A DNA stretch of 64,000 bases from Topomyia yanbarensis (lineage: Eukaryota > Arthropoda > Insecta > Diptera > Culicidae): assembly GCF_030247195.1 (NCBI RefSeq), contig NC_080672.1, forward strand, positions 353,336,413-353,400,412, in the 5' to 3' direction. Shown here piece by piece: positions 37,250-47,739 of this stretch (its first letter is position 1; the number at the start of each line of letters is the position of its first letter). The position numbers and the translations under genes are program-made. The notes under the pieces were generated by a model that was not told the DNA's origin, ran no database searches, and saw only the letters and a program-made list of their open reading frames with translations.

Positions 37250-37720
37250 CTAATCCCGACCGGGAGGGCCGAGTGTCATATGCTAATCGACTCAGTTCGT
37301 CGAGATAGGAAAATGTATGTGTGTGTACGTATGCATGTGTGTGTATGTGTGTATGTGGAAAAAAATATTGCACAAAGTTAGTCTCAAATGAAAGGTACAA
37401 CCTTCCCATCGGCTGCAATTGATTTTTTTTATTGCTTGGACTTCCGGTTCCGGAGTTAGGAGTTGAAGAGTGCAATCACACAGCAAATTCCCATATAAAC
37501 TGAAATGAAAAATTTTCAAAATCAAATTTGTATTTTTGATGCCAAATGACTTTATAATGCATGAACCATTGAGATTTGATATAAACTCGAAAAAATAATG
37601 TTTGAAAAAAATTGATTTTTTTGGACTTTTTTGCCTTTCTCATATAGAAAGGTTATGCAATCACTCTAAAAATCGTCAATCATACCGGCCCGGAGGGAGT
37701 ATGCAGTGAGGGGTTGCTGT
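37250..37720 (+). repeat. CGGAGGGCCGAGT dispersed repeat, copies 2 and 3 (partial)
   Basis: 37257-37540 has GGGAGGGCCGAGTGTCATAT, ATCGACTCAGTTCGTCGAGA, a GT/AT-rich run and CAGCAAATTCCCATATAAAC. A new unit starts at about 37630 with TTGCCTTTCTCATATAGAAA and stops after CCCGGAGGG at about 37700. Confidence 0.7.
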
Positions 37721-37793
37721 TTTAAAATTAAAACTAGTTTAAAATTTCTTAACAAGTTGAAAATTTTCGGCAGGACCCGGACCTCCCGGATCT

Positions 37794-37861
37794 TACTATG
37801 TGATACTGAAACATCGCTTGAAACCAGCGGCGGTCAAGCGATGTTTCAGTATCACATAGTA
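37794..37861. repeat. Perfect 28-bp inverted repeat, 12-nt loop
   Basis: The left arm 37794-37821 starts TACTATGTGATACTGAAACA and the right arm 37834-37861 is its exact complement. The loop is AACCAGCGGCGG. A transcript would fold into a 28-bp hairpin. It is not explained by the surrounding repeat copies. Confidence 0.9.
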
Positions 37862-39267
37862 TCTCAAGATCGTGGCTGTCGATCCATTGTACCTATGTGC
37901 AAATTGTACTGAACATGTAATATTCATTTCCACCATCGTATTGAACATAACCAGCCATGGAATCGTAGTCTGGACAAATGAGAAAAGCCCAATTGCACCA
38001 CTAGGTGGATCAAAATAGGTTTTTATTTTGGGAATGCGTCGAGTTGAGACGAAAACGTAATATGATTAATAACGAGGATAACACTTTCCGAATGTAGAGC
38101 GAAATTTATGAAAAATGACGATTTCCATTCGACTCTAGCAGGTCCTGGTCGATTTTGATGAGAATTTGATTTTTGTTGTATGACCAATTATATGTATAGG
38201 TCAAATGTTCCAAAACAATAATTTAAGGTCAAGATAGCATCATTTTGAAACCGCCAATTTCGGAGGTTTAGTATCTTCGATGAGTTTTACATACGAACAG
38301 CGCATCATTTGATAAAGTAATTTTGACGGTATATCGTCCAAGAAGTATTTATGGTGAATTTTCTCAGGTTAATATTCATGACTACAATAAAGTCTCAACA
38401 AATTTGCTAAAGACACGAACTCTGTTACTATTGTCTGAAAAATTAATTCTGCATAATTTTAAAACTTCAAAAATTACGGTTTCGGAATTATGCCGTTTGG
38501 ACAGTAAGATCGATTTTCATCAAACTCCCACAAATTTAAAATTGGTATTGTAAAAAAAACGTAAGGGCGATACTTCAATGCTGATAGGTGGGACCGAAAA
38601 ATTAACCAACGCCAAAGGGACTATATTCTATATATACTATCATTTTGTCAATTTCAATAGCAAACACAAATTTTAATTTAATAATTTCAAATACTTTATG
38701 AAGTTTTGGGTTTCGATCACTGAATCATGCAATCTAGGATGTAAAAAACACAATAGTTCTTAAATAGGAAATAAAACCAAGTCTGAAAATATTCACTGTT
38801 GATTTTCTTTGAATGGTATCACTGCTACTATCGCTTTTTTCAAGCAAAAGCGTTGATTTCTTAGTTCTCAGTCGCGTTGTAAATTTGAGTAAAGTATAAA
38901 CTTCAAATCGATTAAAAAATTTCGATTTTTTGGCTCAGTACAATATACATAACCCCTTTAGGAAAATTCAGTTTTCCCACCACAATGCATTTATTGAGGA
39001 ATTTAGATATTTTATTAACAGAGCATTAGCAATAATTCGTTTGTATGTCTATTTTATTGGCCATTTTTTCGCTTTCCCATTGATTTGGTTTGAGATTTCT
39101 AGCACTGATGTTGTCCTATGCTGATTTGAGCGATTCTCTGAGTCCTGCCACTATCCCATGTAGTATGTGTTATCAAAAACATCGCGAAGCATCAAGTTCT
39201 AATATCCGAAGAGAGTGATAAGAGTTATAAGAAATGTCTCATCACACTGTTAGGTGGATTAAAAGCG

Positions 39268-40015
39268 TTTTTGACAGTCGTTTCACTTATGCAAAGCTTG
39301 CTGCGATGAGAGAATGATATTTGAAAGTGGCTTTTTTCATAATACAACGATATGTGTGTAAATGCTTTAATGCGTTGAACCTGCAAAACTACAAACTTTA
39401 AATCTAAATTGCAAATTTTAAAAAAATATCGTATTCGCCAATTTTTGCTCAAATATACTAATAAGTATGGTCTTTCATGTGGTGGAAACAGAATTCAATT
39501 TTAGGTGCCCGCATCAGCGATATTGAGCCTTGAAATAGGCTATTTTTTAACGAAAAGTGTCCATAACTTTTTAAAGAAAAAAGTTAGACCTTCGGTGTCT
39601 TGGAGAAAAATACTCGGCTTGAAGTTTTCAATAAGCTGTTCAAAGGTTGTGTTAACAAAAAGTAAAAGATACGAAAGTTATACTAAAAAAACGTTTTTTT
39701 TCAGGAACACCCTAATCTTTTTTTTTAATTTCTTGTATAACAAAAACTAAAAGAGATAGAGCTTTAATATGTTCAACAAATTTATTCAAAATAAGTTACT
39801 TTACAACTTTGTGGAAGACTGTGGAGCTCTATCTTTCATCAGTAAAAAGTTTATTTTCGTATTTTAGATAAATTAGAACCACCCTAATAACTATTCCAAT
39901 AAAAAGAAGCATCTTCTAAAGTACACAAATTCATCCTAAGACATGATACGGCTAAATTATACAGGTTTGTCAGAAAGTAAAAATTCCTCCTAAATTAGCG
40001 ATCTGGACCACTGTG
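39268..40015 (-). repeat. Right terminal inverted repeat of the Transib-like element (outer part)
   Basis: Nearly identical complement of 28615-29365. It ends GACCACTGTG at 40015 next to the duplicated CAATG. Confidence 0.85.
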
Positions 40016-40020
40016 CAATG

Positions 40021-41640
40021 TTGCCAAAATATTTGTTTTGTTTCGGACGTATATTTGTACTGATTAAAATATTCTATATTATGTACCAATTTCATGCTTC
40101 TGGAAAAATCAAAGATTTAGTCTTTATATCCGCATTCAAACGATCATAAAGTCTTTTTCCATCGGAATACAGCAAAACAAAATAATATATATTCGTTGTT
40201 GGACATTACGAAAAATATCTTCATGCCTCTTCATTTTTGTAAGTTGCTTTCTGAGTCAAGCAACCTCTGCCACAAGAATAATCTTCTCTGTTCGGATTTA
40301 TTTTAAATATTCTAATACTACTTTTCTGCAAGGTTTAATTTTTGTTTTGGAGCAATGTATAGGTTTGTTCCAGTACTACATGTGATCGTTTCGGAGAAAA
40401 CAGCAGTAGAAAATACACGCTCCTATTTACACCGATGATCGATTCAGTTGAAAACTGTAAAATTCAACTGTATCGATAATACCAAAGAAAGAACAAGAAG
40501 CGACTTCCGTTCTCCCTGTTTGCTCAGTACTTCCAATTTACCCGGTACTGGAACAAAGACAATTTTTACATGAAGTTCAAAATATTTTCATACTTACGCT
40601 ACACAGCCTGTTGATTTCGAAAAGAGGCATTTCCGCATTATTCCGCACTTAGAACAGAATCCATGATAACCGCGCTACCTGATCTCTCGGGAGCTTCAGT
40701 TCTGGATAATATGTTTGATTTCGATGTTATAGAAAGAAAGCGGTATCTCGAGAAAACAAAAAAAATCAACACAGTTAACAATCGTCGTTTTATGTTTGAT
40801 ATCACAATATGACAACACTTCCAAGCAGCCCTTTAGTACTTTTAGTTTCCAAGCCGAAGGTTTGCCTATGTCACTTTCGTCCAATCACGAGCTGGTTCTG
40901 AATTGGTTCAAAAACAGGGGACAGAGCTGGCGGATCCTATCCTAGGTTATGACTTCCACGATAAAGCTTTAGGTTACAAGTTTATATAGTGGTTGTGAAA
41001 CGGTTCTATATACTTTGTTAAAACTGGAATAAAACTAACATACAACAAGAAATTAAGTTATAAGACAGTTTTATCGGAGATTATTGCACGTATTCAGGTT
41101 TTGGAATATCTATATTAAAACCTCTTTAAAATAATTACCCTTATGAAAGGCATGAGCTATACTAAGGAGTTATAAAATTGTCATCAGAAGCTCGAATCTT
41201 ATTGTTTACTTGCATGTAATATAGTAACTGTAGTGCAACTAAGTTACTTCGAAAATTCCATTTGGAAATGGAATTCTTCCTCAATTTCTTTTGACCCAAA
41301 GCAGAAGACGAACCAAGTCAGGATTATTTCGTCTTTGCAGGTTAATAAGAATTTCTGAACAACCGCTGACAGGAGGATTGGTTTGTTTTTCTCGTTTTTC
41401 CAAGATGATTATCAAGATGGTAAATAAAGGTGAGAGCTTTTTTGTGCGTGCTGTTGCAGTTGTCAATCACGAGAGGGTGCAATGATTTGTTTTTTGGCTG
41501 TTTACAAAAATTGATTTTGCCGACAAAAACAGCCGTTGCAACAATTTTAAGAACCACTTCTCACATTATATTACAAAAAAAAGCCCATCTGCGTTTTAGT
41601 ACTATAAACAATAAGCTCATACAAATGCATTTCGGTCTAG
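40021..41640. other. Interior of element X; unassigned
   Basis: This part resumes after the Transib-like insertion. It includes the inverted GGATCCTATCC block (40932) that pairs with 28541 and an ATAAAAC-rich stretch at 40950-41180. No coding region was recognised. Confidence 0.35.
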
Positions 41641-42175
41641 GATCAGATCACTCTAGAAATGCATAACAAATTTGAATCCAATTTGAAAAAAACGCATTTC
41701 ATTTCCATTATTGCATCAACTTTCACTCTTTTGCCGAAACATTTGTTCAACAAGCGTCTTACCGAAGACTCCATATCAAGAAGACTGATATCTCTTTCCT
41801 TCCCCCATACAAACGAGAAGCGACAGAGGTTACAGCGCCTCTATTGGAAGAAGGGAGGAAGCTTTATGTAAAAATGTATATGTGTGTGTGCATCACTATG
41901 GAAAGTACCACCTTTACCCGCTAGTGGCGTTGCTGTTACTGTCTCCGGATTCTGGACAGAGTTGCCAGTCTTCTTGATATGGAGTCTTCGGTCTTACGCT
42001 GATCTACTTCGTTCGAAACTTTGTTGGAGTAGAATTAGTTTGTGGCAGGGCTTTGACGTCTTACACGCAACGCAAAATGCATTTCAAATTCCTAGTTCGA
42101 TGGAAAGTAAATGTTTAATTTCGTTGATTTTTAAAAATGCATCTCAAGATCTGTCCCTAGATTTCGGAACATAAT
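41640..42175. mobile_element. Short palindromic (foldback) MITE
   Basis: ACCGAAGACTCCATATCAAG (41761) and its complement at about 41968-41993 form the clearest arms, and flanking blocks such as TGCATTTC/GAAATGCAT also pair. The length is about 0.5 kb and outer ends are uncertain. It is non-coding. Confidence 0.45.
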
Positions 42176-43390
42176 TTAAAGAAAATATCTGCGAATCTTT
42201 ATCGAACGAGGACTATTGACAAATCTCGTGCTCGATTGGAATGACACTGACAGTAAATGGTGAACACACTATAGAGATGGCGAGTATTCAGTGTGTGTAT
42301 TTTAATCTATTGCGCTACTCAAACTTGACAACCGCACCGTTACATAGTAAAAACCCCCACCTTCCATTTACCATCTTGGACAAAGTCACTGTCAAAATAA
42401 TGAAAACCAGCAAGCTGTGATTTAGTCCAGCATAAAACTTGTCACTCTTAACATAGATGCAGAAGTGCCATGATAAACACGCTTGCTATATGAATTGCTC
42501 AGTTATGACCGTTTTAGGAGGAATTGTCTTATGAAAGAATTATTCAAGTATACCAAGTTTTATTAAAAAAATGTCGCCTTGAAGCAAAAATAGCAAATTG
42601 CGAAGTAAAATTTCTCAAATATACGCCATCTTGTTCGTATGAAGGGTGGAATCAAACGCTTTGAGACATTTTTTTTGAAAGAATCTGCATTTTTTAACAA
42701 AACATTTAACATTTTTACTAAAACTTGGTTAAGTGTTGTTTCAATATTTGCCGAAAAATATTACCGAATGCTCTTTTTAGTAGAATTCATGGGGCGCATT
42801 TATTTTGCGTTGCTCTTTCATGATGTTTCACCATAAATCCTTAACGACATGCCTTCAAACACGCATGGGTGTGTTATGAACAATAATAAAATTCTTTTAA
42901 TCACTATTCTGAAAAAAATGTATACCTTACAATATGGCATTTTGTTCGATGATTGGCATCATGCGATGTTAAGGGATAAAACCACGATAAAATTTTATTG
43001 AATACATCTAATCAGTGTAAAAATTCAGTTTAAAACTGAATGTTCTAGCATGGATAGCATACGAAGTTTTATGGACTTCTTCAGGAAGACTTTACAGTTT
43101 TATGATGGTTAAATAGCGCTCATATAGCGGTTTTCCACACTACTAGGTCAGGAGAAGGTTTTATGCTGTTGGTTTAATATCACATCTAAAGAGTAGAATA
43201 TAACTGTAATAAAACTATTACTCCTATGATAGTTTGCATAACAAGTTCTACTGATTACAATAAAACTGGGCCAATTTGTCATAACATGGGTTTATAGCAG
43301 CCCCCAGGAAGTACATAAGACCATAAAGTTAGCATGGGAGGTTTTAAATATTAGTTTTATTAAACGCTATAAAACTTGCAATACTTGGGC
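42176..43390. repeat. ATAAAAC/GTTTTAT-rich arm of element X
   Basis: Motifs such as ATAAAACT, GTTTTAT and TATAAAAC recur irregularly in both orientations from about 42430 to 43390, as they do at 28425-28530 and 40950-41180. 42176-42430 has no recognised feature. Confidence 0.45.
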
Positions 43391-43491
43391 ATAGCTCTAA
43401 TTGCAATAGAAATTTTTTTAACTGGATTTTTATATAGAAAAGAATATCAAAACCAAGAAAAAATACTACTATTTTTCTTGGTTTTAATATA

Positions 43492-45102
43492 CACTGCTGG
43501 TCAATAAAATAGGTGTGAGATAAAAATACATGAAATTTTGAGTTTTCTCTAAAAATATATTTATATTCAAATATTTTATAGTTAGGCACAGTCGTAAATC
43601 TGAAAAAGAACACTTTTATTTGTAAATTAAATATTATGCTTTGTCGTAACTTTTTCTTCTCCATGAAATCCAAAAAAGTACCTGGTCAATGAAATAGGTG
43701 TATTGTTTTAAGTATTGATTTTAAGACTTCGACATTTTTAACAATTAGTAACCTGTGTAAGCTCCCTTATTCAACCAAATTTCATTCATTTGTCTTGGAC
43801 TCAGTAGTCATTCAAACGCTGATAAATTTCCGTTGGTATAGTGTAGCATTCCTTTTAAGCTGCTTCCCACAAACGATCCTTATTTGTGAAATTTCGATCG
43901 AATAACTTCTTTTTAAGTACATTCCGTAAATTTTCTACGGGATTGATTACAGGAGATTGGCATGGTCCGAAATTATAGTCACTTTATTATCCCGAAATCA
44001 TTCCTTTACATACTTCGATGTGTGTTTTTGGTCAATAACCTGCTGAAACTGTCATGTAAAGGCACGTTATCTTTGGCATAGGACTGCATGACATCCTTTA
44101 GGATGTCTATCCTTTAGCCTTGCATTCGAATCTTGCCATTATAGTGGCGTTGCGAAGAATAGGACCTGCACCATTCCACGAAAAGCAAGCCCCAAACCTC
44201 ATTGTTCTCGCCTCCGTGCTTTACCATATTTTGCGTGTGTCGCAGATCAAACTGTTTGCACTTTGGACGTTTAACGTTTCGTTGTGCATCGGAGGAAAAC
44301 AGGTTTACCTTTGATTCGTCCCTCCGAAGGATATGTCGCCATTTTTGATTCCTTCTGAACCAGGCCCATTAACGCTGTTGAAAAGCTAAGTGCATTTTTC
44401 TTCAAAGGCTTTGGCTTCGAAATAGTGGAACCTTCTTAGCAATTCTTTCTGGAAGATTGGAATTTTACGGCCTACAGCGAACTGTTCTCGGACCTACCAC
44501 TTTTCCAATTTGTGCTTAATTAGTCTTGGACGACGCGAATGGATCAGATTTCGCTACAATTGCAATACGATGGTCAGCTGCTGTAGATGTTTTCTTGGGT
44601 TTTTTGCGTGTTTTCTTTTTTCAAAGGTTTTAAGGCATGTGTAACGAAGTTTTCGGAACCCCGCAGTGTATTCGCGATTTATTTATACGTCTTATCTTCT
44701 TGAACAAAATTTCTTAGCAAAACTCGTTCCACTTGAGTACAGTGAGATGCTCGACCCATTCTATAACAAATCTTTGACTTATTCAACATTTAAATACATT
44801 TATTAACACGCAGAATTCAAACTTCACCAAATAAAACGTATAATGGAATTATGTAAAATAATAACACGTTAATATATTTAACACACCTATTATATTGACC
44901 ACACGAAAAAGCCTGCGGTAGTCTTGTTTTGCATCTTGACAAAGATTGCAAATATAATCATCGCCAACAACCCACTAGTAACTTGACAGATCCCAAGGCT
45001 TCTGTGTGCGGTAGGTGTGATTGAGACTGCTGCAACTTGGTATGCGTAATTGAGAGAAAAACAAAATAATCTATCACACACCTATTTTATTGGCCAGCAG
45101 TG
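43492..45102 (-). mobile_element. Tc1-family transposon, 1.61 kb, TA target
   Basis: The left end CACTGCTGGTCAATAAAATA and the right end (complement of CACTGCTGGCCAATAAAATA) are near-perfect inverted repeats and are flanked by TA at 43490-43491 and 45103-45104. The inner element carries a decayed transposase on the minus strand. Size, ends and target are typical of Tc1. It is inserted in element X, which has an inverted pair (43383-43435 and 45108-45165) directly around it. Confidence 0.9.
43745..44759 (-). pseudogene. Tc1 transposase, inactivated
   Basis: Starts MGRASHCTQVERVLLRNFVQ at 44759 on the minus strand, a usual Tc1 opening that leads into the helix-turn-helix region. Downstream, in shifting frames, are VKHGGENNEVWGLLFVEW (Tc1 VKHGGG..MVWG block), DQKHTSKYVKE with an in-frame stop where the family has Trp, then FRDNKV, and QSPVINPVENLRNVLKK (SPDLNPIENLW block). 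In the last motif the third catalytic Asp is replaced by Val. The second catalytic Asp is still visible before QKHTS. Frameshifts, stops and the lost residue make the enzyme non-functional. Confidence 0.85.
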
Positions 45103-45439
45103 TACTTCACTATATAAAAAACCAGTTAACAAATTTTCAATTGCAATTAGAGCTATGTTCACCTGTTAAAACATGATAAGATATGTCTCAGCAACAACCT
45201 CTGATGGTTTGTGGGCATGTAGGGCCTATTAAATCAGAGTGTAAGTCATCTTATTATGGAAACACAGTCAAAACATGATTTTTGATTGGTGCCCAAATTA
45301 AGTCATTTTTGGAAAAAGCTTCTTCATTTACACCTAGAGCATGAATTTGAGGTGACCCATGTAAATTTTCAAACCTTTTAAAGGATCCCAAGTTAGTCAA
45401 TAAAAAAAGTTTATAGGTCCCAGAATAAAAGCAAGCGTG

Positions 45440-47713
45440 GCAACACTGTTCGGGAGGTCCCCTCGCCGAAGGTGCAAGGGCTGTTATTTTTCCCAGAAGA
45501 ATACCGGCCGATGATGGCGAGGTGCTATTTGCTTCCATATCCATATCGATGTCGGTACAAACTGTCACTCGTCGTAGCCCCAAACCTGTTCCTGTTCGCA
45601 AACAAGGAACCCCACCGTTGAGGCAACCGATGCCGATGACTTCGAAACCCCTCCGGTCTAGCAATTAATTATAGCGAAAAATAACTGCATTTTCTTCCCG
45701 GGGAAACGAAAGGCTTCTGCGGCCGTCTGCTGGCACCGTAGGCACAGAGAGTAGTTTTCCAGCGATTTGTTTCCCAGGTTGTAAGAGTTATAGGTAATTA
45801 ATACTTTTCGGTTGGCGATATGTCCAAGATGCTGACTTGAGGTTGCGTTCCGGACCAGGGATGATGAGATGCTGCTAAAAGGGACACTGCCAAACAAGGC
45901 GGAGGCAACACTTTGTGTTGTCAAGTTTCACACAGTGATTGTGGTTTGGAATGGTTCCCAGTTTATCACGTCGCAATGGAGCTAATCTAGAACCTCAACG
46001 CTAACTGAAATGGGGTGGGGAGAGTGGGGGGTAGATGGGTCTATCGTGCGCGTCGTGTTTGCGCCTTCGATTTATGGGAGAGCGATTCCGATTGCGGTCA
46101 GTTGCAAGCGAGTGCTTCCGAATGGGAATCGATTACCACGCTCCGGTGACTAGTGCCAGTTGGTAGGATTTAATTTCTCTGGTTTGGAGCGCGTGGTGAA
46201 AACAACATTCCACCGGGCTGGGTTGCCGTTGTTGGACAAATTTCTAGGAATGCACAGACGACAACGGTTTATTGATTGCTACTGGAAACAATTTGTTGCC
46301 GCCTGCAGAGTAGAAGACATCGATTGCGCGATTTCCAATTTAAAGCAACGGTGAAAATTGAGTGCCAGGATCTTGAATAACTAGAGTCACACTTTGGATC
46401 ACTATAATCTAGGCAGAAGTGTGTCCTACACCGTACATAAACTAGCAAGTTAATAATACTGTTAGTTGCCCATTAAAGAGCAATTAACATCGCATTTCCC
46501 TCGATTCCGCGGTATCAGATTGGCTGTTGATCAAAAGCTGCGACACGGTACCGGTGAGGATCGGGAAAGTTCGAGCGTAGCAACAGCATACTATCATTAG
46601 CTTCTATGCATTGCTGTCGCGTAAATGAGGACTAATGGTGTGGCGTAGCATAAAAAGCAAGAACCAATTTTCGAAATCACCAACTAACGCATGCGGGACC
46701 CGTTCCTTCGGGAGATCTCAAAGCAGCCATCGATCTGAAGGAGAGCTACTTTTTTTTTCAATCCGATTTAATGGGAGGTGAGAAAAATAACATATATTTC
46801 GAGCCGAGAAACAGTTACAGATCAATTCTCCGAGCTCGGTGTCATTAACTAGATCTGAGTGGGTATCGAACATAAATATTTATTACTAGAATTATCATTC
46901 CTACGGCGATGGTCGTGCAGATGACTTTTGTAATTATTAGGAGGAAATTTACTTTGTTCGCCTGATAGTGTTATATTATTCCAATCACTACATCCGGGCA
47001 AAAATTTATATATTCCTTGATTCCCTTTCTAGTTATACATCGTTGTCGGCGGTTTATAATCCCACTCGTAATCACTTTAGTCGTAAATAAATGAAGCATT
47101 GCACATTGATGCAACCGATAAAAGGAACTAATATCACTAGAACTACCAAACAATTAGAAGCAAAATAATTTTTAAATTGTAGAAATTTATTTCCAACTTT
47201 AAACTAATATCGAGCGCATTAGAAAGAGTCTTTGGTCCCAGGAAAACTTTATATAAGTTATAACTATTGGTTATTTTTTAATTCAAAATATGTGAATTCC
47301 AAAACTAGGAAACAGACTTCGAATAATCAAGACAGACTAATATTGATTGAGCTTGGGAGTGGCTGGTTTGATGGAATAACATTACAAATATATTACTTGA
47401 CGCCATAAAAATACGAATCGAGAACCTGCACAATAAAATTTGTGCACTAATTGTGAAGTGGACGAAATATTATTTGCAAGCAATTTTATCACACGATGGC
47501 GGCTGTGCAGTATTTCCTGTCGCAGTTTCTTTTTTGAGAGTCCACGGGCAGTAATAATCTTCCGTAATTTTTGACATCAGCATTTCGATTCCTGTTCAGA
47601 ATTCTTAGAAGGATTTCATTATAATCCTGGGTACGATCTCATTAGAAACATGCCCAGGATTTTTCGGAGTTCTAGGTAAGTTTTCACCAGAATTTGAAAC
47701 AGGACTTTGTCAT
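45440..47713. other. Unassigned host-like sequence
   Basis: Composition is more mixed, particularly at 45440-46700, and no TE ends were found. The minus-strand frames at 45254-45664 (136 aa) and 45658-45924 (88 aa) contain no recognisable domain, and the first runs out of element X into this region, so a genuine gene is not supported. Confidence 0.3.
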
Positions 47714-47739
47714 AACTAATGGCATGCAGGGCCGTCTTA

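Larger units (their letters stand above)
32065..39267. mobile_element. 7.2-kb repeat inserted in the right TIR of the Transib-like element
   Basis: The insertion boundaries follow from the broken TIR: TTTTT precedes it (32060-32064) and follows it (39268-39272). It starts ACATTTCTTATAAAAG, and near its end is TTATAAGAAATGT, the inverted equivalent. It contains copies of a CCCGGAGGGCCGAGT repeat (32122, 37262, partial 37690), a GT microsatellite and a palindromic piggyBac-like element. No protein domain was recognised, so its class is unknown. Confidence 0.6.
28615..40015 (+). mobile_element. Transib/RAG1-like transposon with nested insertion, TSD CAATG
   Basis: The left end begins CACAGTGGTCCAGATCGCTA at 28615 and the right end is its exact complement at 40015. 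CAATG lies immediately outside on both sides (28610-28614 and 40016-40020), an exact 5-bp duplication. The long inverted arms (about 900 bp) are nearly identical, with only scattered substitutions, which implies recent formation. The element contains a transposase gene (29405-31456). Its right arm is broken between 32064 and 39268 by a 7.2-kb repeat, so the uninterrupted element would be about 4.2 kb. CACAGTG ends plus a 5-bp duplication are Transib hallmarks. Confidence 0.85.
28140..45395. mobile_element. Element X: old inverted-repeat element hosting the Transib-like and Tc1 insertions
   Basis: 28160-28290 is inverted relative to about 45245-45365: both carry ACATGGGTCA, TTCTAGG or CTCTAGG, CCAAAAATGAC and GTTTCCATAA in the same order on opposite strands. 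Further inward, CAGACATATCTTAACTTG (28350) pairs with 45165-45190. TTATGACCTAGGATAGGATC (28531) pairs with the complement at 40926-40955. Arms rich in ATAAAAC/GTTTTAT lie at 28425-28530, 40950-41180 and 42430-43390. The left arm is much shorter, so it has probably been deleted. Terminal boundaries are approximate. Confidence 0.5.

Noticed and set aside
45254..45664. 136-aa minus-strand ORF as a host gene
   Set aside because: It runs from flanking DNA into the terminal repeat of element X and shows no domain or splice context.
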